Source: Aplectana chamaeleonis (lineage: Eukaryota; Nematoda; Chromadorea; Rhabditida; Cosmocercidae). From it: a stretch of 64,000 bases of DNA. Below are positions 1 through 10,900 of this stretch, piece after piece (the first letter of the stretch is position 1; the number at the start of each line of letters is the position of its first letter). Location: contig JAPDOI010001860.1 of the NCBI GenBank assembly GCA_029168955.1, positions 1-64,000 on the forward strand, in the 5' to 3' direction. Both the position numbers and the translations under genes were made by a program. The notes under the pieces were generated by a model that worked only from the letters and a program-made list of their open reading frames with translations, ran no database searches and had not been told where the DNA came from.

Positions 1-65
1 TTACCAGCTATGCTATCGACGGAGTTCTAGCACTTTTAACAAGCCATTGAGAACTGCTTAAAGCT

Positions 66-1535
66 GTTGGGCGTTGCTGGATCTCCACCAAGGCATTTTG
101 ATACGGTTAACCTTGGAGTCCTGTCAAGCAACATTCTGGAGTCGTCAATACCATCTTGGCAGAAGCGCTGGATATCGGCCTTTATTAAAGGTCGGCGGCG
201 AGCAAGAGTCATGTTTCAGGAACCATGTGCTCCAACAGTATTCCTATGGCAGCTGGAGTCCCTCAGGGTGGAGTTCTATCGCCAGCCCTCTTCAATCTGT
301 TACCTCGAAAGATATGCCTGAGCCTCCGCTTTCAGGACATCAAAGGTCGTCGCGTATGCCGATGATGCATAGCAACAATCATGTGGGTCGAGATCCCGGG
401 ACTTACAGGTGGCCGCCAATAAAGTGATCAACGAGTACCTCGATCACACTGAAAGAGCTTTTTTCTACCGCAAGATGCTAAGTATCTCTGCAGCCAAGTC
501 GTCAGTGTCCGTTCTCACGACGGACCCATCCGAGCACAAGCGCTCTTCATCCGGATGTCGTGTGGATGATGGAGACCGTTTGCCTGCTAAGCTCGCTTCC
601 CCAAAGCTGCTCGGTCTTGTGCTCGATCCCGTCATCAGCTCCAAGTTTCATAAGAATACCGAGCAGAAGCAGGCAGTCGTTAAAGCTAAGCTCAACGTTC
701 TCAGGGCCCTGGGCGGCACTTCGTGGGGTAGCAGCAAAGGAGACCTCATACTCACAACGTATAAAACGGCAATTCTGGGCAGCCCACGCCCTGGAGTACG
801 CGCCGCACCGGTTTGGCAGCATCCTCGTCTCCAGAATCCTCCTGGACAAAGATGCAACGATGTACAAAATGCTGCTCTCCGTATCGCCACCGGATGTGCA
901 AGAGGTTCCCCAATCGAGCACCTGCATGCTGGAGACCCTGCTCTATTACACAGTGAAGCGAGCACGCTGTCGGCTCGCAGTCCCAGCAATTCCGCATTGC
1001 ATTATAAAGCAACCAAATCACCCGTCGTGGAAGTGTTAAACCCCGTGAGAGAGAGAAAGTATAAGAAAGCCATTCGCCGATGCTCCAAACAAAGTCAATT
1101 TGCAAAGATGGCACGACTCACAGCAAGAACGACTCCGTCTTTTTGCGCGAAGGAGCACACCAGAAGTTCGTACGGTGTCATCTTGTGAAGCGTGGCACAT
1201 AAATCCTATACCTGGGAGATATACCGCCCCCCGTCTGCACCTGCCTCTGAGTCTCAACTCGGAAGAAGGGCGAGATGCACGCTTCGCATCATTACGCTGT
1301 GGTCACTCTCTACAATGCTAATGTCTTATGTCAGCAAAGATTGACAGCAGCAAATCTGATGTGTGCCCGGACGCTGCGGTATCGTCATTGCCATGATACC
1401 GCACATTTATTCAACTGTCCGGAGAGACCTACCACGCGCACTGACACCAATGGACCTATGGACGAATCCACTACTGGTCGCCCAGTTCCTCCGCCTATGA
1501 CAAAACCCTCTATGTGGCTGCAAAGAAGAAGAAGA
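66..1535 (+). pseudogene. Family A LINE, 5'-truncated decayed copy (A1)
   Basis: This is the RT C-terminal half and 3' end of a family A non-LTR retrotransposon. Conceptual translation in shifting frames gives the RT stretch around SSIPSWQKRWISAFIKGR, then the post-RT region (LRALGGTSWGSSK, ATGCARGSP), then the remains of the C-terminal Cys/His finger region near 1395-1440. It ends in the family's 3' signature TGGCTGCAAAGAAGAAGAAG at about 1516-1535. It has many frameshifts and no intact catalytic YADD box, so it is dead. Close relatives are the copies at 15.4-18.8, 20.6-24.1 and 31.4-33.3 kb. Its left part is cut by the window edge or by truncation. Confidence 0.85.
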
Positions 1536-1540
1536 TCAAG

Positions 1541-2705
1541 AGAGACGTATTCTCCTTCTAAAACTATTGATGCTACCAACGATTCATTCATTAGTAACAC
1601 CATGAGAGACCAGTGGTGGACGTTTTAATAACGGCTCTGTCACTTATTCCTCCTGCAGTAACCGACGCCCCATAACTTACTAGGCATACGCCCTCCTACT
1701 CCGCATTTTTAGCGCTTTGGTATCGAATGTTCGAAAAGCAAATCAGCGGTGAAAAAGGTAATGGTAAAAGTTCTGTTCCCAATGAAAAACGAAGAACATC
1801 AAGGATCGAGGGACAAATGCATTATACCCGGCATGGCAAAAAGAAAATCTTTAAGCCAAAATAGAAGTGATTGGAAACTGCTGGCTGAGAAAGCAAGAAA
1901 AACTTACCCTGTAGAATGGAAATAAGATTACCGTGGTGAAAATCGAAAATATGAGGAGGTTTGGTAGAGCAACGGGTGGTGACGGATTCAGCTAAGGGGA
2001 AGTGTTTATGACGGTAAACAGATCCGCGAAAGCGACTTGTATTGTTAGTATCTCTTTGGTTTTCCTTAGTAAAGCTGTGCAGTATCCCACCCCGAGGTGC
2101 AGGTGTCAAGAAGATGCAAGCTTGAAACGGTGGTTTTTTGTGTGTTTTGCATACCTTCCAAGGCGCGCATTGGGTCTTCTTTGGAGAATCCGGGAACGGA
2201 CACGTCATAATTGTGTTCAGCGCTCAAAACTACACCCCCTGAGCGAAGTTTGGGTGACGGCTTATTTTCCAAACTTCGTACAGACTGGTAGGGTTTTGGA
2301 CTTGTACGGATTTTCGGTTGGGTGTCTATTTACACCAATTACAGAGCTCTGAAAACATTTCGGAAAAAATGTTTCAGAATTTGACATCTGAAAATCCTCC
2401 CAAGAGAGGTTAATCCCGGGGCAGTGATCACGAATATGTGGAGCCTATCTGCTGACTTCACAAAGCTCTCGGCTAAGATCGTTCAAAGTGTTCAATCAAG
2501 GGAAATCTGAGTGGGAAACGCGACTTCTGACGATTCCTGGAACGCTACGATAGAAATGGCTCATAATATTTCTCTATGGGTTATTCGGAGTGCTAGACAC
2601 GAATCTGGAGTCCATCTATCTATTCATGACAGATTACGCTAGATTACGGCGAGCATACGGTAGCTTGGTCAAAATCTCAGACTTGACTCGAAATCAGTAT
2701 ACGTA
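1541..2705. other. Unassigned spacer
   Basis: I see no recognisable gene or repeat here. A 128-codon minus-strand open frame (1822-2208) shows no domain, and no convincing splice context surrounds it. Confidence 0.4.
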
Positions 2706-2707
2706 TA

Positions 2708-2852
2708 ACATCGGCATGGATCGGGAAGAGACTTCGCGTGCATTCTTGAAGGTTGGCGCCAGCTCGGTGCACCTATGTTATAGCACATGGCACCGAGTTT
2801 GCGCCAACTTTCAACAGTGAACGCGAAGTCTCTTCGCGATCCATGCCGACGT
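2708..2852. mobile_element. P foldback MITE, copy 1 (TA target site)
   Basis: This is a 145 bp near-perfect hairpin. Its arms start ACATCGGCATGGATC and end GATCCATGCCGACGT, and it is flanked by TA on both sides (2706-2707, 2853-2854). Other copies lie at 50510-50654, 51051-51965 (interrupted) and 57057-57199. The TA duplication suggests mobilisation by a Tc1/mariner-type transposase; no transposase is present. Confidence 0.85.
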
Positions 2853-2858
2853 TAGGTA

Positions 2859-3137
2859 CTGTGCTTATCTGAGTCAAATTCCGGTCCGCAACTGCGTTTC
2901 GATACGCTTTGCGGCCGCGCGCGCTCGAGGCAGTCGAGTTTCCAGCGCCAAAGCCGGCTCGGTATGGCTTTCTTATACAGTTTTCTTCTATTTTGTTTAG
3001 TTTCCAGTTTCTAAAACCCACCTAGTGTCAACAGGTCGGCGGCTGCGGCGCTGGAAACTATTCCGATTCGAATGCGCGCGGCCGCAAAGCGTGTCGAGAC
3101 GCAATTGCGGACCGGAATTTGACCCAGATAAGCAGAG
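2859..3137. mobile_element. Q foldback MITE, copy 1 (TA target site)
   Basis: This 279 bp inverted-repeat element has arms beginning CTGTGCTTATCTG and ending CAGATAAGCAGAG, flanked by TA (2857-2858, 3138-3139). The arms carry GGTCCGCAA and TTTGCGGCCGCGCGCG blocks around a T-rich centre. It sits 6 bp from P copy 1. Other copies are at 5704-5945 (left end missing) and 58677-58954. Confidence 0.85.
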
Positions 3138-3533
3138 TATATATAGTGGGTTATTCAGGGTGGCGAGTACGAATTTAACGTTCGTTTGTCGATTTTTGAA
3201 AAACAGGTAGGTTTTGCACCCTAAATGATTTGGTACCTACCGTAACCTACAGTAAACCTCAGAATTCTGACAAACAGACACCAGATTCGTGTTCACCACC
3301 CTAAATTCCCCATACAATCAAGTTTTGAGCAATATCCAAGATTTTTTTTACGCCCGAAAAAATGGCTGATGGGGGCGACCTAGTCTTTCGCGAAGCTTGA
3401 AAAACGCTCATAACTTCTTGGAATCGGGGCGGAATACTTTTTCTATTGAAGCGCTAAAGATACTGGTTCTTATTTGTATCTCTTGCTGAAAGGGGGTTAA
3501 GCGCCCACTTTCGTGCCGCTGACCTATCACAGG

Positions 3534-3645
3534 AGATTTAGATCTTTTGCTGGGAGGAGACTATCCGCCAATTTTCTCGCAGTCGGCCTATCACGCCAGT
3601 GAGAAAATGGGCGGATAGTCTCCTCCCAGCAAAAGATCTAAATCA
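3534..3645. repeat. Short perfect hairpin (about 110 bp)
   Basis: The arm GATTTAGATCTTTTGCTGGG and the following GAGGAGACTATCCGCC are repeated in inverted orientation at about 3603-3644, around a short spacer. It is probably a small foldback element. The flanks 3140-3533 and 3646-3839 hold nothing I recognise. Confidence 0.7.
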
Positions 3646-3839
3646 GTACCGAGATACTATCAATACTAGTCGCGTTCGCAGATGCGTTTACCACTAAAAA
3701 CATTTCGAAAAGCGTTTCCGTTCTTTGTTGGAGTATGGGACCTGTGTTCATGCGCAGCATAAGCGGAGCTGAGTAAGAAAAGCTTGAGTAAGAAATTCCA
3801 ATCTCCCATGTATTCTGGTTTCGAAACTGTTGTCAGTCG

Positions 3840-4012
3840 GTGTCTTCAACAAGAATCAATCGTGTCACGTTGTGTTTTCATAAGCGTTATTTTTTTATTT
3901 GTTTTGGAAACATTGTTTTTGAATTCATCGTGTTTATTTTTTTTGATTTTGTGTCTTTGACCGTTTTTTCATGTCTCATGTGCCTAAGCACGTGTAATGA
4001 ATTTGAATTCGA
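3840..4012 (+). mobile_element. CR1-like 3' UTR remnant
   Basis: A T-rich stretch ends in a 7-bp hairpin (CATGTGC-CTAA-GCACGTG, about 3978-3995) followed by TAATGAATTTGAATT. It matches in layout the hairpin plus AATAAA plus short tandem tail that closes the CR1 copies at 13.9, 19.5 and 35.3 kb. No RT sequence remains, so the assignment rests on this terminal structure only. Confidence 0.45.
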
Positions 4013-4114
4013 AAATCAACGGTTCTGCAGGGAAATCAGCGAATTTGCGCGTAAAGGCGCGCGTTTTGTGTGCGTCTACACCACACGCATTTTATTTTAC
4101 GCGTGAGTCCCGAT

Positions 4115-4748
4115 GACCTCCGACACTGGCAGCGGACTCCTGCAGGAGAAAACGACGATCGCGGTCTCCCGCAGGAGCTGTTTTGTCCTGTGGGAGACCG
4201 AACTAGAGCGAAGCGGTCTCCTACAGGACATGCTGCCGCATCGCTTCCACTGGGTCTCCTACAGGACAAAACAGCTCCGGTAGTTGTCCTGGAACGCGCA
4301 CGTTGAACCATTAATCGAACCCGCGCGGTGTACGATACGCGTGTGCATGGGGTGGAGAGCTGATGTGCCCGTGCAGGCTCACAGTCGCCCCTCTCATTGA
4401 TTGATTGGGGTGCTTAGGAGCCGAATTTCCTCCGTGATGAAAAGTGAGGGAGGAATGTAATGGGGCTTAATGCCCTACACTAATTTTTGCCGTTTACAAA
4501 ATCGTTAACGAAGAAGTGTGAAAATCATGCTTCGATTTAAAAGAAATTCGAAAAGAAGGCGGTTTTGGCTTGGTTCCAGCAAACGTTATTTGAAATTCCC
4601 TCCAAGCTACCGTACAAGTTCCGGTCTCCTACAGGAGAAGGATAGGACTCCTACAGGAGTACCACAGGAGAAAACCAGGACTCCTGTTGCAGGGGAGACT
4701 AGGACTCCCAGCCGACTCCTGTAGGAGTCCGCTGCCAGTGTCGGAGAC
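4115..4748. mobile_element. Foldback element rich in TCCTACAGGAG
   Basis: The outer inverted repeats (GACCTCCGACACTGGCAG at 4116 and its complement ending near 4748) enclose many copies of the self-complementary motif CTCCTACAGGAG and CTCCTGCAGGAG variants. It lies about 230 bp upstream of the GLTP start codon. I find no coding capacity and no clear target-site duplication. Confidence 0.65.
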
Positions 4749-4976
4749 CGAGGCGTCTGCGAGGATTAAGCCTGTGTAGAGAGCCCCTGTCCCGCCCGGC
4801 CTCATCTGAGCAAGCCTGATTTTATGCTCCGAAATTGACGCTTTGACGATATCTAAAAAACAAAAAAAAGTGGGACGAATGCAGCTATTTTGAACACCGT
4901 CCTAAGCCAATGTTGAATTTCGGCATCTTGCACGTTGCTTCACGAATCTGAGCGCTCCGCCACAGCCAGTATTTTT

Positions 4977-4982
4977 AGTGCA
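4977..4982 (+). promoter_or_regulatory. Probable trans-splice acceptor of the GLTP gene
   Basis: TATTTTTAG ends at 4978, four nt before the ATG at 4983. In nematodes an acceptor this close to the start codon usually receives a spliced leader. This favours ATG 4983 over the in-frame ATG/TTG codons upstream (4935), which would read through the acceptor. Confidence 0.55.
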
Positions 4983-7900
4983 ATGGTGGTGGATCACAAA
5001 AACGATTCCAATGAAGAGTGCAAGAAGTTCAGGATTGAGGTGGTAATAAAAAACCTTGAAGCGTCGTCTGAAGACCACATTGAAGATGTGGATTTAGCAT
5101 GTTTCGTCTGTGCCTTTGAGGAATTGAATAAGTCAGTTTGAAATAGTGTATTTTTTATAACTTTTATGCTGTTGAACAGTATTATTTTCAGATTTATTGG
5201 TTTGCTGGGTAAAATATTTCAATTCGTACAAGCGGATGTTCGTGAGAAGACCAACAAACTTATTTCGCTCCGTGAGAAGGATCCTGAATCCTACAGCAGT
5301 GTGAGGTCAATGGTGACGTTCGAGAATGAGAAACAACACTATCCTGGTTCAAAAGCCCTTCTCTGTCTTCACAGGTTGGTGCGCTTTGTGCTTCTTTGCT
5401 CTCAATCTATCCATTTGTAACAATTGAGCTAATTATCACATTGTCATACAGTGCGTTGAGAGAAATCTAACGCTTGATCGCCTGAATATGGAAATCAGGC
5501 CGAATCAAGAAACTGATTCATTTGACTTGATTCTTTCCAATAATTATGATATTCATGCCTTCACTGTAACATACAAGCCTCTCTAACACACCGGTCAACG
5601 CTTCGTGGTTACGGTAACGTGGCGTGTTGCAGCGGACTGTACAGAAGTGCATGGGCGCCGCGCGCGGCTATCATTGGATTCTTTAGTGTTCCGGCACTTT
5701 TCAACGTCGACACGCTTTGCGGCCGCACCCGCTGGAGTCAGTCGAGTTTCCAGCGCCAAAGCCGACTCGATATGGCTTTTTTATACAGTTTTCTCCAATT
5801 TCGTTTTCTTTCCAGTTTCTGAAACCCACCTAGAGTCAACAGATCGGCGGCCGCGGCGCTGGAAACTCTTCCGACTCGAATGCGCGCGGCCGCAAAGCGT
5901 GTCGAGACGCAATTGCGGACCGGAATTCGGCCCAGAGAAGCACAGTATTGTTGCTGCCTTGAGAGTAGTGCCGTATGCATGAAAGTTCAACGTTAGGTTG
6001 CCGTAAATTAGGGTTTTCCCGAAAGCAAGTTCTGTTTTAAACTTAAAGGTACAATATTCATCGCGATGCTGCGTTACCTCCAGCAAAAAATCCTGTTTGA
6101 AACGTTACTGCGAAGGCTGTCAAAAATAGGCTCACGTGCTCACAAAAGCAGCCTTGCTTTATCCTATCTGAACCACAACAGCTACGAATACATTACGAGC
6201 GTAAGAAATGTAGCTTCTTTTCTCGAAATCGTACGCTTTTCTCTTGAAATACGCATGAAATAATCGATACGGAAACGTGCTCGAATAACAGCCGTCACGT
6301 GCGCCGCCCTTACACCTCTGTACACTCCGGGGCAACACGCCACGCTACCGTAACCACGAAGCGTTGACCGGTGTGTTAGAGAGGCTTGTCTGAAACATGG
6401 CTCAAGTCTAGTCATTCGGTTGCGTCCTTATTGGGAAATTTCTCTCCAGACTATGAATTCAAGAGGTGTGATCGCGTTAGGAAGTCAGACGGCGGGGTGA
6501 TGTTGTTGGTGCATCGAAGGCTCTTAATATCTGTGGTTTTCTCTGAGTCGGTGGAACATGCTCATGAGATACTTTGTGCCGACCTTTACCATGAAAGTTC
6601 GAGCTTTAGGGTGGTGGTTGTTTACAGGGCCCCGTTTTGTGATTCTGCTGGAACCGAAATGCTAGTCAAAGTTTTGAGTGATTTGGTAGCGTGTGAACTC
6701 CACACGATCATCGTGGGGGACTTCAATTTGCCGGACTTCGCTCAAAGGAGTGAAGGGGATGTGGTGGCAACGAATCCTGTTTGGAGGAGCTTGTTTACTG
6801 TTACGACCTGTTCCAATTTGTTCATGAACCTACTAGAGGTCATAATTGGATCTAGTGTTCTGCACCCATGAAACTCTACTGGAAAACCTAGAAATTTTGC
6901 CTCCGGTGAGGTTAAGCGATCATAATAGCATTTCATTTGATATTCAATGTTGTGAAACGGGCTCTTCACCGGTCTATCGCAGGGTTTACGCAAAGTGCGA
7001 CTATGCAGCCGTCAATGGATATCTTAGCCAAATTCACTGGGTCAGTCTGTTAGAATCTACCAACAGCGTAAATGAGAAATATGAACTTTTCTTGTCAATT
7101 AACCAAGCAGCTATTGATCTTCTCTTCGTCTAATCACATACGATCGTTGCGTGAGGATATAGAACGTGATAGGTGTATTGTCATAGCTGGTGTCCCCGAG
7201 TTGAGGGGCCAGCCCCGCTGTAGCAGATTATCACAGGATTTTTCGAGAGTAGGCCAGATTCTCGGACATTTGGATGTCGATTGTAACCCTATTGGTGTTT
7301 ATCGGATGGGTCCTCGTCACCATTCGCATGATCGCTTACTTAAAGTTGTTTTTCCTAGCTCATGCTTCGCTAGTCGTGCTGTACGTAATGCTCCTCGTTT
7401 GAAATCATTTCCTTTTAAGAAAGGTATTTTTGTTCGTCCTTCACTTCCGCGTGAAGAACGCGCACGGCTGAGTGCGGAAATAATGGCTCGTCGTAACAAT
7501 TCGCACAAAGCGCGCTCCACCTCTAATACCGTTGTTGATGTTAATGACTCTCTTACCCAGTCGCCTAATCTAGTTGTGCCTGATGTTCCCTGCGAAGTTT
7601 TCAGTTCTGTTGTGCCTGAAATTGCCTGCGAAGTTGTTGTCAGTTCTTCGCAAGTTCAATCTAGTTTAAACATATAGACATTCCTCGGACTTCTGATAAC
7701 GATATATGGTGTCTATCCACGAATATTCGATCTGTATCTAAAAATATTAACAGTTTGATCGGACTAATTCAACAATTTGGCTTTGGCATAATTGCGCTGT
7801 CGGAAACATGGCTCACCCCAATTGTCACTGATGCTTCGCTATTCGGTGGTTTATGCTCTCAGTTTGACCTGCTTAGATGTGACAGACCGCACAAGAGGGG

Positions 7901-10900
7901 CGGGGGAGTGGCCCTCTTGTTGTGTAAATCTATTTGTCCAAGGTTAGTTTACGAAGAGTTTTTCGGAAGGTTATGAGTTACTTTGTGCTGACATAGTGGT
8001 TAGTAATAGGACGCTGAAAATAGTTGTTGCTTACAGGGCGCCTGCTTGCCCTGCTGCCTCTTTTGAAATTTTTACTAAAACTTTAGGCGACTTTCTTTCC
8101 TGTAGACAGTCCTGTATTATTACGGGCGATTTCAATTTACCAAATATATCGTGGGAACAGCTTGTTCCTACAGCTACCAACCCGAGTAGTAAGCAATTTC
8201 TAGATATGTGCGCGTCGCATAATCTTACCCAGGCTAACGTTGTGGCTACACGAGGTAGTAATATTTTGGATCTGTTACTGTCCAATGAGGATGGGTTGAT
8301 TGTAAAAGTGGATACTCTGGCCCCTTTGGGCACTAGTGACCATGCCTCTATAGTATTTGAGCTGAACGTGCATATCGACGTATCTGATACCAAAATTTAC
8401 AATAGAGTATACAGTAAAGCGGATTTTGCATGTATAAACGAATACCTGGGTAGTGTTGATTGGTATGGCTCACTGAGTACTCTGGATACTGTGGAAGCTA
8501 AATATGAACTGTTTCTTTCCATTCTTGACCACACCATTGACTTATTTGTTCCGAGTAGCCTGGTGTCTACGAAGAAGGCGTTTCTCCCAGAGCACTTGAA
8601 AAATCTTTCTCACTGGAAATCTCAAGCTTGGAACATGGCAAATGGTAGTAATAGGGCCGATGATTGGTGCGAGTACAAAAGAGTTACTGCATTATTTGAA
8701 AAACGTTTGAAGAAGTATAATAGCAATAAGGAAAGGAAAGTTACCGAATCTAAGAATAAAAACTCATTCTATAGGCTACTTAATTCGAGGCTCAAGAGTA
8801 AATCTGAGGTTGGATGTCTTGTGAGAGAAGATGGTTCCAGTGCAGTCGAGGACGGCCATAAAGTTCAAGTTTTGGCAAATGCGTTTAGGAAGGCTTTCCT
8901 TGAGGATACTGACCTGGATGAACTTGTTAGTCCTTCTCTTTTTCCTGTCATGCCTGACTCTGTATGGTTTCACCCCGGGGAATTGTTGGAGCTACTAGCC
9001 AAATGGCCTAATTCGTTTTCTGATACGCCTGATCACATACCATTATGTTTCATTAAAAAGGTGATTGATATCATAGTTAGCCCACTTGCACATATTTTCA
9101 ACCTGAGTTTTATGCGTGGAGATGTTCCGAGTAGATGGCGTACATCCTTTGTTACTCCTATACCAAAGAAGAAGCCATTTTCTGATCCCAACAATTAAGT
9201 ACCGTCCCATCAGTATTACGTCTATTTTTGCAAGGCTTTTCGAAAAAGTAATAAAAAAAAAGAATTATGGCTCATCTAGAGGAGCACTCCATCATTTCGG
9301 AACACCAACATGGTTTTCAAAAGGGTAAATCGACAATTTCGGCTATGCTGGAGTCACTTGATGATTGGACGCGTGCGCTGGACAAGGATATAGGTGTGGA
9401 TGTTATTTACCTTGATTTTTCCAAGGCATTTGACAGAGTTTCTCATCGCAAATTAGTAAACAAACTGGAAATAGTGGGTATCCATCCACGTATAGTGGCT
9501 TGGATTCGTGCTTTTCTCACGGGTAGAACTTTCAGGGTCAGGCTTAATAGTACGTTCTCCTCTCCCTTTGCAGTCCTTAGTGGTGTTCCCAGGGAAGTGC
9601 TTTCACCAATTCTCTTTAATATCTATACGTATGAACTTCCCTCGATCATATCCTTGAACAACGTCGGCTGTTCGGCATTCGCTGATGACTTTAAGTTGTA
9701 TAAACCTATTTTGACAATGGAGGATTCGGAGTGTTTGCAAAAAGCTCTCAATGATGTAGCCAAATGGTCGAATGAATGGAAATTGCCGCTTTCCAGCGAA
9801 AAGACTAAAGTGATGAAGCTTGGTAAGAGGCGAGTGAGTGGCTTCTATACTATCGACGGTTTGCAGTTGAGCGAGGTCAGCGAGATTAAGGACCTTGGTT
9901 TTCTTATCAAGGACGATCTTAATTTCGATGATCACTGCCTCCAGGTTGCGTCCACGGCTAATAGGATGATGCACTGCGCGTTTCGAGCATTATCAACTAC
10001 TAATGCAAACGTGCTGACCGAGGTGTCCACTAATGGAGTATGGTACGGTAGTTTTTAATCCATACAAAAAAGGATCCATAGACGCGCTTGAGAAAGTCCA
10101 GAATACTTTCACACGTAGAGTTCACTTCCGGACATCGTGGTTTCAGACGAATCGCAACGTGTGTCATGTCACCAGAAACGCCAAACTGGGCCTAACCACT
10201 CTAGAGCGCAGGAGAAGAAGGTTTGATATGATATTGATGTATAAGATCATTCATGGGAGTGCTGGTATCAAGGCTAGCCGGCTGTTCAACCTTAGACCAT
10301 CAACCACTAGAGGAGCACCGGTGAAATTGGGCCTCATTGGGGCCAGGCGGAACGTACGACAGCACTTCTTCGTCAATAGAGCGGGGTCTGAATTCAATAA
10401 ACTACTTCGGTCAGGTTTGATGGTGGGGAAACTAAGTGAATTCAAAAAGACACTTGAGTGTTATCTGTTGTTCCAGGAGTAATGTTTGCTCTTCTTCTTC
10501 TTATCAGCCACATCGGAGTTTCTTCTCATAGGCGTAGAAAGGTGGCCACATCACACGGCTTGTTCCACATATCACGAGCAGACAGAGAAGTAGGTCTGGC
10601 AGAGCATGAAAATAGATGTAGTGAATCATGACCAGTATTTTGACAGTCGGGACATTTATCCGGGACCGATTCGTCGATCCTATGTACGTAGGCTTTGAGG
10701 TACGAAGAGTGACCGCAACGTAGACCCGCTAGAGTGACGCGGGAGCGTCTGGGCAGAGTCTTCTCGCTGTCATCGACCGTAGGAGGCACTGTACCAAGGA
10801 TGGGATTTGGAAGGGCACAGGACAGGTATTCAGACACGAATCTGGTGTGTTCAATTTGCTGCAGCCTCTTCCTTGTGAGCTCAGAGGTAGCCCATCTTTG

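Larger units (their letters stand above)
5450..7133 (+). pseudogene. CR1-a LINE, segment 1 (endonuclease domain)
   Basis: This is the first part of a CR1-like element that continues at 13928 and 18830. Left of the MITE, the translation runs to YDIHAFT. Right of it, from 6390, ETWL, CDRVRKSDGGVMLLV, VVVYRAP and the endonuclease motif VGDFNLPDF follow, to AAIDLLFV at 7133. The reading frame resumes at 13935 with VPWKLVSS, which aligns without a gap to the intact linker of B1 (FVPSSLVS). The left boundary is uncertain by about 50 bp; the element is 5'-truncated. ORF1 is absent. Confidence 0.8.

Noticed and set aside
1822..2208. 128-codon minus-strand open frame
   Set aside because: No domain, no splice context and unremarkable composition; likely chance.
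5455..5590. Third GLTP exon immediately after 5454 (CVERNLTLDRLN...)
   Set aside because: A good-looking acceptor precedes it, but the peptide leads into the endonuclease motif YDIHAFTETWL of CR1-a, whereas the true GLTP continuation is at 28469 with matching phase.
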